DNA from: Pyrenochaeta sp. MPI-SDFR-AT-0127
Taxonomy: Eukaryota > Ascomycota > Dothideomycetes > Pleosporales > Cucurbitariaceae
Assembly: GCA_020747015.1 (NCBI GenBank)
Contig: JAGTJM010000052.1
Location: forward strand, 1 to 64,000
Direction of reading: 5' to 3'
Length of the DNA stretch: 64,000 nucleotides
The first letter of the stretch is position 1, and the number at the start of each line of letters is the position of its first letter. The notes below the pieces were generated by a model. It saw nothing but the letters and a program-made list of their open reading frames with translations. It made no database searches and had not been told where the DNA came from. The translations under genes were made by a program, and so were the position numbers. Shown here in pieces: positions 32,014 through 41,032 of the stretch.

Positions 32014-32163
32014 TTAGTAATATTATTAGCGAGGAGTACTATATTAAGCTTTAAAACTCGTAGAAATACGTAACTAATATAATAAGAGGGAATTCCTCTA
32101 GCTACTATTATAATAAGAATCTCTAAACTCTCCTAGAGTAGATAAGAAGTATATAAAGAGGAC
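32014..32163 (+). pseudogene. Candidate copia-type gag relic, left fragment
   Basis: A 150-base remnant between the two Fot1 elements. Its plus-strand frame reads in part NSSSYYYNKNL...TLLEW-like and ends near a VYKED-like string. That continues in sense after element 2 is removed. The resemblance to fungal Ty1/copia gag is by overall pattern and is weak on its own. Confidence 0.35.
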
Positions 32164-32165
32164 TA

Positions 32166-34022
32166 ACGTAGTTTATAAGCGAGCGCCGCGTATAAGCGAG
32201 TACTATACCTTACTATATTTACCTACCTACTCTATCTTAACGTATAATAGCTCTATATAACGTTACTTAATTATCTTTAAATAAAGTAGATATCTAGCTT
32301 ACTATCTTATCTATTACTACGAACTAGTTTAAAGCTAATCGCACTACTATAGTAGTCTATAACGTATCTAATAGAATACTCCGCTACTAACGCGCTAGTA
32401 TCCCTTCCTAACGCGATTATTAGCCTAACTTAAAGAAGCTTACTAAGCTAGAGGAGGAGGTTATTATTAAGTATATACTAGACTTTAATTAATATAGCCT
32501 AGCGCCTACGTATACAGCTATATGTAATATAGCTAATAAGCTATTAGCTACGCGTAGTAGAGGTTAGGTTGGCGTCTACTAGCTATATAACTTTATTAAG
32601 TGTATAGATAGTCTTATAATACGATTTAGTTAACTATATAATAGGTAGAGAGCTCTATATAAGGACCTAGTCCTAATTAATAACTAGTTTAAGCTTATAG
32701 AGGAGATAAAAGTAAAGTATAGTATCTGCGATAAGAACGTCTATAATTTTAATAAGGTTAGCTTTTTAATAAGTAAGACTATAACTTAGCTAGTTATAAT
32801 AAGCTCTAAGAGGAGAGAGGTAAGGTAAAGGCTATTTAGCTAGGTAGTCGTAAGTAGATAATAGTAATTTAAGGAATTAATACTATAGGCTAGATAGTCC
32901 TACTATTCCTTATCTTTACTACTAAGTACTATTTATCTACCTAGTATAATAAAGAGGCTATTCTACGCGACTAGGCTATAGGAGTTAGCGATAATAGCTA
33001 GATAATAAATAAGCTTAGAGTAGAGTAGCTTAAGTACTTTAATATATATATAAAGATAAGAGGAGTAGGTACGCGCTAGCTACTTATCCTTAATAATTAT
33101 AAGAGCTACTAAACTCTTAAATTTAAAACGATTTATAAAGAGAGTAATATCTATCCTCTCTATATACTACCTTACTTATCTTATCTACTATAGCCTCTTA
33201 ATATTAGCTGCTTCTTACCTCTTAAGAAGGCGTATAGCTATTAGATTAAGAGCCTAATTAAGAGCTATATTAACTATATTACTAAGCTTAAGTTTCTACT
33301 AGCCTTTAAGGTAGCCTTTAATAAGATGTTTACTATAGTAAATATTTACTCTACTTTTTAAGGCGCAGGACTTATCCTACTCTAACTAGATATTATTCTA
33401 TTAAAGCTAGATATCTAGTTACGTATACTAACGCCTACTCTACCTACTTAAGACGCTCTCTAGGAGGCTAGAATACTAAGTAACGTACGTAAGCTTAAGG
33501 CTTAATTATCTCTTATTTATAAGCGCGTTCGCTAGTATAAGAGCTTATTACTAGCCTTAATTATTAAGAAGATTAACTAGCTTAAAAGGGGGGTAGAGAG
33601 AATAATACTCTTAGCTAAGCTAATACGCAGTTAGATTACTAGTCTTAAGAGAGCTAACGAGGTAGCGTTAGAGCGGAGGCAGCGTAAAAAAAAGCGGCTA
33701 TAGAAAGGTAGAGTCTTAATAAAAGGATCTAGAGAGGATATACTTACTTAAAGATAGGCTAATTAATAGATTGCTTATAAACAGCGTTAAAGTAGAGGGC
33801 ATTTAGGCCGCAGCTGCTAGGCTCTAGTATACTATAAGAAGTGTAGAGAGCCTAGGCATAACTTACGTATATATAAACAAGATTCTTAAGGTACTACTTA
33901 ATCTACTCTCTTAATATCTATCTACTAGCTTATAACGTAGTTAAGTTGTACGCTTAGAGAGGTAGGTAAATATAGTAAGGTACGGCGCTCGCTTATACGC
34001 GGCGCTCGCTTATAAACTACGT
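32166..34022 (+). mobile_element. Decayed Fot1/pogo-type DNA transposon, element 2
   Basis: A 1,857-bp element with roughly 63-bp terminal inverted repeats (about 32166-32228 and 33960-34022; outer end ACGTAGTTTATAAGCGAGCG). The TA target duplication is at 32164-32165 and 34023-34024. The subterminal TATAAGCGAG motif is shared with element 1, but the surrounding TIR sequence differs, so the two belong to related but separate families or have diverged. The transposase relic reads on the plus strand. It lies within a sequence that seems to continue across it, so it probably inserted into an older retroelement. Confidence 0.88.
32270..33895 (+). pseudogene. Fot1-like transposase relic (element 2)
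   Basis: Boundaries are approximate. One plus-strand frame with many stops shows, in order, KKLTKLEEEVIIKYIL and PTYTAICNIANKLLA (HTH region), VGVY..YNFIK, a KYSICDKNVYNFN block where the catalytic Asp has become Asn, SKRR, the helical segment YINYITKLKFLLAFKVAFNK, GAGLILL, KLDI, TPTLPT and a late basic stretch RRQRKKKRL. It ends in a decayed CCHC zinc knuckle (YKKCREPRHNLRIYK). Stops sit where Trp, Gln and Arg codons would be, in line with C-to-T mutation. Nonfunctional. Confidence 0.82.
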
Positions 34023-34024
34023 TA

Positions 34025-34640
34025 TAATAACTATAAGATATATCTTAAATTATAGAAGCTCTTAGATAAAGAATATTAAGAAGAAAGAATAAAGTATAAG
34101 AAACTAATTAAGTATATACTAGCTACTATCTTATCTTATCTATAACTAAGCTACTATAAGTTAGGTAAGTTAGTCTAGGAATAGGTAATTACTCTCTAGA
34201 AGATAGTAGGTATTAATCTATAGGAAGAATAAACTAAAGTATAAGAGAAATACTATACTATACTTAGGCTAATAAGAAATCTAAGTAATTAGGAAATAAT
34301 ATATTTTATAAGCGAATAGCTTACCTAAGTAAGTAGCTTACGTCCTACTAGCGTATTAATATTAAGAGAAAAATATAAAATATCTTAATAATAAAGCTAC
34401 TAATTAACTTATTCTATATTAGATCTTTAACTTACTTTATTTAATCTTAATTTCTAACGCGTTTAAAGCTAAAGATATACTATAGTAATATATAATATAT
34501 CCTAAAGAATACTATCTTATTAATATACTAGGAAGTATAATAGGCTTAGGCTTTACCTAAGCCTAAGGAAGAGTTAAGGGGGAAGACTAAAAGAGACTAG
34601 ACTTTAGAGTAATTACAGCTATAGGAAGATATGTTCGTAT
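34025..34640 (+). pseudogene. Candidate copia-type gag relic, right fragment
   Basis: After element 2, a plus-strand frame with stops reads KKLIKYILATILSYL, YKLGKLV, KIVGINL.EE, EKYYTILRLIRNLSN.E and SVLILREKYKIS in that order. The order and spacing recall the gag-like N-terminal region of fungal Ty1/copia polyproteins. No integrase, reverse transcriptase or LTR is recognisable in the window. The call comes from conceptual reading only. Confidence 0.4.
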
Positions 34641-35260
34641 AGTTAAGCTCTGTACTTTAACTTAAGATTCACTATTGAATAATTACTCTCGGAGATTAAT
34701 CATTCTAGTTTTTCATTGTTTATTTACTCTGTTAACATTTCGAGGACCAGCGGTAGCAGAAATAGGGAAAGGACCAAGTTATAATGCATAGCTAGGCAGC
34801 AAAGCGGTTTGGCGCCAAAACATAATGTATACCTACGCGACATGTTGCCTCCATCTGGAGTTGGGGTAATGTAAAATTTACATTCGTAGCTAGCAGATGC
34901 AGCATTCAGTCGAGTTATCTGATCTCTACCTAGGTTGTCTTAGAAAGGTGACTGTGGTATGCATACTTCGAGCGAATCTATTAGGAGAGTGAAGGGAAGT
35001 TGATTTAAAACATATTTAAGCACGCTATAGGTAACTTTCGGCAATCCCAAGTCTGGTTGCTCTCGAGTGTTACTGCAGAGACAGAGTTTGCAAAGATAGA
35101 GAAGCCAGTTTTAGTTGTAGTATCTTATGTTTCCTAGCCCAGCTAAACTACCGGCCATAGCACGACTTCCAATACAGCTTAAGTGACAATTATTGGCCTG
35201 CATCATTCTTCAACAACGGTTCCCTACATAAATGCTAAAAGCTCTCGTGAAAGTACGAAT
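34641..35260. other. Intergenic between AT-rich block and small secreted protein gene
   Basis: Base composition is normal again. No gene, repeat or RNA is recognisable in this 620-base stretch, which is the 3' flank of the secreted-protein gene. Confidence 0.5.
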
Positions 35261-35620
35261 CTAGGAAATGCAGAAGGTGTTTACTGGCTGACAACTAGCT
35301 GAAGGATTGTCGCAGAAAATCCCTACTCTTCGTTCAGTATACACATCATTGGTCAAAATAGTAATACATACTCGAGCACCAACCAGAACAGCACTCAGTA
35401 GCGCTCGGGTTCCAGTTAAAACCGTTCGTGTTGCAAGACACTTGATATCCATGTCAGAGTCAAAAGAAGGTAGATATATACTTGTGTACTTACAACCATT
35501 CACGCGACACTGGCGAGACTCGAGAAGAGGATTGGAGGGCACATGAGACAGACCAGAAGGGGCAGCATTCGCGGCTCCCAAAGTTAGAGTTATCCCAAGA
35601 AAGTACATCAACTTAACCAT
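35261..35620 (-). CDS. Small secreted protein with eight cysteines (candidate effector)
   Basis: Three exons: 35620-35494, 35440-35372 and 35322-35261. The introns are 53 and 49 bp with GTAAGT and GTATGT donors. The spliced product is 85 residues. A signal peptide covers about residues 1-20 (KLMYFLGITLTLGAANAA). The mature part has cysteines at 38, 45, 59, 60, 64, 69, 76 and 83, spacing C-x6-C-x13-CC-x3-C-x4-C-x6-C-x6-C. The adjacent CC pair recalls the inhibitor-cystine-knot order, with two extra cysteines. A TATA box (AATATAAATA on the minus strand, 35731-35740) lies about 110 bases upstream. It is too close to the in-frame ATG at 35710, which supports the start at 35620. Read without splicing, the region gives a different, poor protein. 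It lies 0.6 kb from RIP-degraded transposons, a typical effector setting. Target unknown. Confidence 0.75.
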   Translation of the reverse strand: MVKLMYFLGITLTLGAANAAPSGLSHVPSNPLLESRQCRVNGCKYTSIYLPSFDSDMDIKCLATRTVLTGTRALLSAVLVGARVCITILTNDVYTERRVGIFCDNPSASCQPVNTFCIS

Positions 35621-35730
35621 CTTGAGAATCAAGAGCAAAGTAGGCGGTATGAATGATTTTGAAGTAGGATACGTGTAGAATGCGTAGTTGATTTTGCTTT
35701 GGTCTGACATGTTGAGCTAGGTAGTCCAGG

Positions 35731-35740
35731 TATTTATATT
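35731..35740 (-). promoter_or_regulatory. TATA box of the eight-cysteine secreted protein gene
   Basis: The minus strand reads AATATAAATA here, 111 bases before the chosen start codon at 35620 and only about 20 before the upstream in-frame ATG at 35710. It therefore helps decide the start. Confidence 0.5.
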
Positions 35741-38700
35741 TCAACCTCGACATGAGACAAGCGTACGATAGGAAAAACACGCTAGGCTAAAGTACTGTCT
35801 CATTCATCTCCTGAAGGGCCTTGTTCGGCAAGTATCCTAGCTTATTTCTCGAGGCCAAGAAACATGGCTACGTCAAGTGCACCGCTCAGGGCTAGAGCTG
35901 CATCCGTAGTCGTTTTTGCTCTACGAGTTAATAGTGTCCACAGAGAGTCAAGAGGTAAGTTATGATGAATTCATTCTGACTCTCAATTGCATTGCGTGAA
36001 GCGCCTACCCATTATGTTAGATATTTGGATTTGATATACAGCGATCATTCATTTCTGGTCAGACAACATTCCTCTCGCGACGCCGTTATGATGGTACAAT
36101 GCTCGGGAACTCCGTCTTGGACGGCGACTTAAGGATTTCGGTTAAAGTGCGCCTCCTCAGTTTCGCACGACTTCAGGATTTTGTGCAGGCTTTCTGCTAT
36201 TCATAATCGGCCCGGGTCACAATGCTTGCGTATGCCAGTTCTATCACAAGGAGATCAAACAATTGTGGACGCTACTGCCTGTTTTGAATCCTTTCAAATG
36301 CCGCTATATTTGAAGTCAAGTATGTTATTCTTTGCCTAAAAAGCTCTCTGAGGATCAGTCTCTTCTCGGTTCGCAGCCACCCTCATATGTTCGGTCAAGG
36401 TCGCTCATCTCTGTTCCACAGCAATCTTGATTTTCCAGTGTTGAATCTCTTGTAAGGCAGCATATTGACAACCATGCTTTTGACTTGCCTCAATCTAAGT
36501 CGGACCGTTAGGTTAGATATTACCGCGAGAAATGCTTGGAAGGGGTCGAGTAGATCACCGTGGGCGCAGATAATGACAAAGATACCCAAATAGCACTAGC
36601 ACTAAACATGGAGATCTGTGCGCTCAATGAACGCGGCTTCAGGCGCTAATACTATCCAAGAGCGACTATACATGCTTATTCGACTAAAATATCAGCAAAA
36701 CTCATAGCCTACAGGTAGGAGATAGGTTTATGGGCAGGCTGGGAGATCAGATGAAACGAATATGTGTAGTGATTTGAGTATTTTGCGGGAGCTAGTGCAG
36801 GTCTATGCTGTGCCTAGAACGCCATAATTCGTAAACCTGCCTTGAGCTATTCCCAAGATGCACTCCGGCCGCGAAGTGTAGTCAACGAGGTTAATTTCGG
36901 TATAGCGGATTCCGAGAATAATGCCTATCGCGGGTCTTAACTCCCCGACTTAAATATATTGACCCGATGAGTGTTAGGATGATCGTAGTATATGACAAAT
37001 TTGTGTACTGGGTAGGAAATAACATTCAAACCATTCTTCAGTGGATATTACTCGTTTCTTGCGCGTGATTAATTCTTGCGTTCAAAGCACCAAGCCAATC
37101 CCTGATTTGAAGGTTAGGTCATGAATACTCACAATCAGGGTTACAGTATCAAGTGGCTTCAACAGTGTATACATTACGATTTAATGAGAGCTGTTAAGTA
37201 GATAAAGACCATTCTATAGAAACGGCATAATCGAATCGACCGAGTGGCTGATACTCCATATCGCCAATTCAACGAATGTGCAAAGGTCCGAGAGCCACTC
37301 AATTTTGAGCCACCTGGGTTGGTCGTTCAGTGCGTACAGTGGTTGAAAATAGAGAGGATATAGCAGGGTTTGATTTGAAGTGGAAGCCTCAGTTGGAAGC
37401 ATTATGCAGTTGCACTAACTTTTCTATTTAGTTTTTATCGAGAAATTATTCTTGAGCTCAATAGAAAAGTTAATGCAACTGCATAACGCGCCCTTCGTAG
37501 TCAACAGGAAGGGGCGCTGTAGGTTGATAGGGTAGGGACGACGCACCAAGGCAGTGAAATGACAATCTAACCCTCCCTCGTTTTGTGCACCCTTTCTCAA
37601 CTACTGTATAAGCACGTATACCACCTTGGCATTCTGTCGGGCCTCATTCATTTGCTCTAAGGGACGGTCAGTTTCCGCAGGCTGACCCTGGTTCGTTCCC
37701 GCGCTCAGTGTATCTTCACCTTCCGTACTGTTTAAGCAACGCGAGAATGGAGCGGAGACTATCATGTGTGCTCGGCCAGGACTTGTGTTGATTAGCAACA
37801 TGACTTATACGGCCTTGCAAGATAGGCTCATCCTAAGGCCTTTTTTGAAGTCAAGTCTTTCAGTACATTCAACCTAGATTACATGGTATTTGGGGATTAA
37901 CAACAATGACGGCAGCCATAATTCTCACATAACAGCTAAGTCGAGAAGAAATAACAGATCTTCACACTGTAATTCTACGTATTATGACAATACCGTAATG
38001 TGTAGATTGTACAAAAAGTGCAACAGCATGAACCAGCTATATCACAAGAAATATGTTAAGAGGTAATAGCTATGTAATCAATAACCGTATCTGGCAGGTC
38101 AGCCCTGAATGACTGCCAAAAACACATCACCTTAGCATACAGCTGAGTATTCACGACGACCTCGGTCAATGCTTACCGTGCCACAGTACTTGCAGACTGA
38201 TAGACACGCATGACTAACAAAGCAATTGTGATGCCATCAATATAAGTGTGTTGACTACTGAGGCTTTATTGGCTTGTACTCGGGCATCTCTGCCTGCCTG
38301 GTGGCTTGAGAGTGCTTCCACTCTTCTACCAATTGTTGCAATGCTAAGAGCAATTTGCTACTATTGTCGGAACAAGGAGGATTATTTTGTGTCGCCCGTT
38401 TTATGGAGTAATCCGTCTCTCTCTGTTCGTAAATATGGAGTATTCACATCTGGGCGCTACAAGCAACGCGTCGTGGCTGGTTGATTCAATGTCGAGAAAC
38501 GCGCAACTAGCACGATCACGGTCATTGCAACACCTAAATCTAGTATCAGGAATGATCCAACAAAACATAGATGTAAGAAAGGAGGAGATCCGTGAACGAA
38601 GATTACGTTGACCACTCTGCAACACTGCCTGTAACTAGGCTGCTGCACTGAAGTACTCAGAAGTCCATTATTAACCAGATTTGGCATTGCTGAGAAGGAT

Positions 38701-40165
38701 TAGAAACAGATCCAGGGGAGCATAGCGATGGAGTTCTACCTAAAGTCCAGCAGGTCTTTCATATGTAGCCATGATCGCGCAACGTGCGACTAGTAGCCCT
38801 CATTTCTGTCTCGATATATGAGTCGAGCTATTCGTTATTAAAATTCCATGAAAAGGAGAACCAGTGCTTGTGTATTGAAGACCCTTGCCAAAGAGCTTTT
38901 CACATTCTAAGCACTATATTGCCAAGTTCTATTGGGTGCTTCCAAAGTCCGGCCAAAGGATATTAGTGGAAACAGTACCCTTCAAGCCAGCCATAGCCAC
39001 AACTGGGCGACCCTTCCGGAAAGATAGCATGTACTGTGAGCAAATTCGACTCGCAAAGCCCGCTTGAGCTGCACGGAGTTCCTGAATTGGACTTGCTTGA
39101 GGCTGCATGATTTTTATCCACGCCTCAGCCGACAGGCGTAAGTTCAAGCCTTCTCATTCACAAGCGGAAAGGATAACCTGCCTACAGTATCTAGACTGAC
39201 AGAGTTCGCGTGACGCGAACATCTACGCGGCTACTCTTGATCTTCGAAATCACATGTATCCTATTGCAGGTGGACAAGCAAGCAATAGAGACGTCATGCG
39301 ATAACATGTACCACACTGTTTCGTTTGCTTCACTCGGAATTTGATGTCACTTAGACATAAGGCATGCAAGATGTAAAACTGTTGGCGTTATGGTTATTAG
39401 CTCGGTGCTCCAGAGACAGATCTGGCTGTTTTACTTGATTGGAATAGTTCTGATTTTAGGTCTTGTAGTAGAGTGCTAGTTCTAGAATCTAAAGCGTGTT
39501 TTAGAGACCTAAGTCACTGGTCGTCCTATTGAAAAGCATGGTGATCTTTGAAATGAAGCTAATAGAGCCTAGCGCGTTGAGCTATCGCGAACCCCTTATT
39601 CCAAAGCGCCAGCTAGCTGAGTTGGTTGTAGGGAGATGGCCAAGAAGGTCCAGTCACGCTTAGTTCGTTTGACTTTGCCCTAGCTGTATTGAATCATCAC
39701 TAGATCACCTTGCCAAGGAAGAGTGTCTCATTCGGTGAAAAGCTGACCCCAACACAGAGTGCTGCAACATATCGCATGAAGCGAAATAAGTCGACCTCGT
39801 ATTGGTTAGTTGTATCGTTGCCCTGGCTTGATGCTACTAAGCCTCTCAAATGATTCCCTTCAGACATAATTTGGAAACGGACCAAGCATCGGTTCGAAGA
39901 CTTGAAAATACTAAAATGAAAACATCACATCGAGATCAGAAGAACGGTTTCATGACGGCGTTTAAAGCGCCATTTCATGTATAAGAAGATACATGAAGAG
40001 AATCGTAATGGTCGTTTCGAATGAATCGAATATATGAGACCAGTTCATAGAAAAGAAGGCCCAACCCAAGTGTCCGGTATCCAAAAGAAAACCCCGTTTT
40101 TGCCCAAAGAGGTAAGCCATAGCGCCTACCCGAATCTAACCAGCGTCATTGAAAAGCGAGACTCT
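35741..40165. other. Gene-poor interval of 4.4 kb
   Basis: I read both strands and found no open frame or exon set with protein character. Frames of 60-80 codons at 36395-36589, 38248-38687, 38784-39147 and 39700-39885 have no resemblance and no consistent splice signals. The only structured feature is the inverted repeat at 37401-37487. Confidence 0.5.
37401..37487. repeat. Long near-perfect hairpin (inverted repeat)
   Basis: The left arm (37401-37428, attatgcagttgcactaact onward) pairs with the right arm (37460-37487), with about two differences over 28 bases. The loop is about 31 bases. The unit could be a tiny MITE or a hairpin RNA precursor. No target duplication is obvious. Confidence 0.6.
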
Positions 40166-41032
40166 TTAAGAAGAGAAGTCTCTTGGGTGGCTCCTGCGAG
40201 CCTTGGTGGATGCGACTGAGGCCAGAAGAGGACCAGGGGCAACATCGATAGTCTTGCCAGCATCATGCCAGTACAGGTCCCACTGAAGGAGCTCATCGTC
40301 GGCAGAGTAGAGCTCCGTACCCTTCTTACCGGCCGGGACCTCAGCACTGTCGTCACCACCGGTGACCTTGATGTTGAAGGCTTGAGGCCAGAATTGCCTC
40401 TGCGACACGTCACCGTTGTTGTGGATGGAGGCAACCTCTGTGCGCAGAACGTAGTTGCCACTGGGGATCTCGCTAGGGATAGTGACGGTCTGGGCGTTGT
40501 TGTTGTCGTAGAAGATGGCGTCAGTGCCCCAGTATCCAACCTGTCCTTGCTTCGCGCCCTGCGAGTAGCGTCCCTCGCGGTAGTCGATCAGAGCAGCCTG
40601 GTGGATCTTGAAGAATTCAAGTGAGGTCTTATCAACGTCCTTGCAGTCGCCGTGGCATGGAGCGAGATAAGTGGCAGTCCAGCCGTGATGGCTGCAGTCC
40701 CAGCCCTCTTCACCGCCACCGCAAGTACCCTCGTGGTGCCAGTGGAAAGTGACTTCAGATCCGGCCGGGGCTTCGGCAGTGTAAGGTGAAGGATCGGCGT
40801 CAACGTGTGCAATGATGTCAGGGTGGTTCAGTTTGTCACCGAAGACGGGCTGGTAACCCCATCCCTGGTTAGTCCACCACGCGGGTGACTGGTTGCCAGG
40901 ATCCTGCTTGGAAGCGGCGCGGAAGCCTTCGTAAGTCTTGCCGCCAGCTTCGAACTGCTCGACAGCGGTATGGCCGGCCACACTGGAGAGGAGGGCGGCG
41001 AGAACGGCGCCGGTTTGGAAGATTTTAGACAT
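40166..41032 (-). CDS. AA9-like lytic polysaccharide monooxygenase (LPMO), atypical
   Basis: An intronless 288-residue frame from the ATG at 41032. The signal peptide is residues 1-20, and cleavage after AG exposes His21 as the mature N-terminus, the first copper ligand. The second histidine lies in CSHHGWTATYLAPC, and the AA9 fold signatures FFKIHQAAL, VTIPSEIPSGNYVLRTEVASIH and FNIKVTGG follow in order. In AA9 enzymes the axial tyrosine and a disulfide cysteine occur as Q-x-Y-P-Q-C. Here that site reads QFWPQAFN, so Tyr becomes Trp and Cys becomes Ala. The C-terminus is a short basic tail without a CBM1. Canonical members oxidatively cleave cellulose or related glucans outside the cell. With this copper-site change, activity is uncertain. 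Confidence 0.85.
   Translation of the reverse strand: MSKIFQTGAVLAALLSSVAGHTAVEQFEAGGKTYEGFRAASKQDPGNQSPAWWTNQGWGYQPVFGDKLNHPDIIAHVDADPSPYTAEAPAGSEVTFHWHHEGTCGGGEEGWDCSHHGWTATYLAPCHGDCKDVDKTSLEFFKIHQAALIDYREGRYSQGAKQGQVGYWGTDAIFYDNNNAQTVTIPSEIPSGNYVLRTEVASIHNNGDVSQRQFWPQAFNIKVTGGDDSAEVPAGKKGTELYSADDELLQWDLYWHDAGKTIDVAPGPLLASVASTKARRSHPRDFSS

Larger units (their letters stand above)
29890..34640. repeat. AT-rich, RIP-like transposon block
   Basis: Base use changes abruptly at about 29890 and returns to normal at about 34640. Inside, the DNA is dominated by TA, TTA and CTA strings, CA and TG are scarce, and no long reading frame survives. This is the picture left by repeat-induced point mutation, which converts C to T mainly in CpA. 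The block contains two Fot1/pogo-type elements (30139-32011 and 32166-34022) and a candidate copia gag relic between and after them. The leftmost 250 bases are equally decayed but unassigned. Confidence 0.85.

Noticed and set aside
30200..34600. CRISPR-like or satellite repeat in the AT-rich block
   Set aside because: The repeated TATAAGCGAG strings belong to transposon terminal inverted repeats, not to a regularly spaced array.
35621..35710. Longer N-terminus for the eight-cysteine secreted protein starting at 35710
   Set aside because: The extra 30 residues are polar and would bury the signal peptide. The TATA box at 35731-35740 is too close for that ATG to be used.
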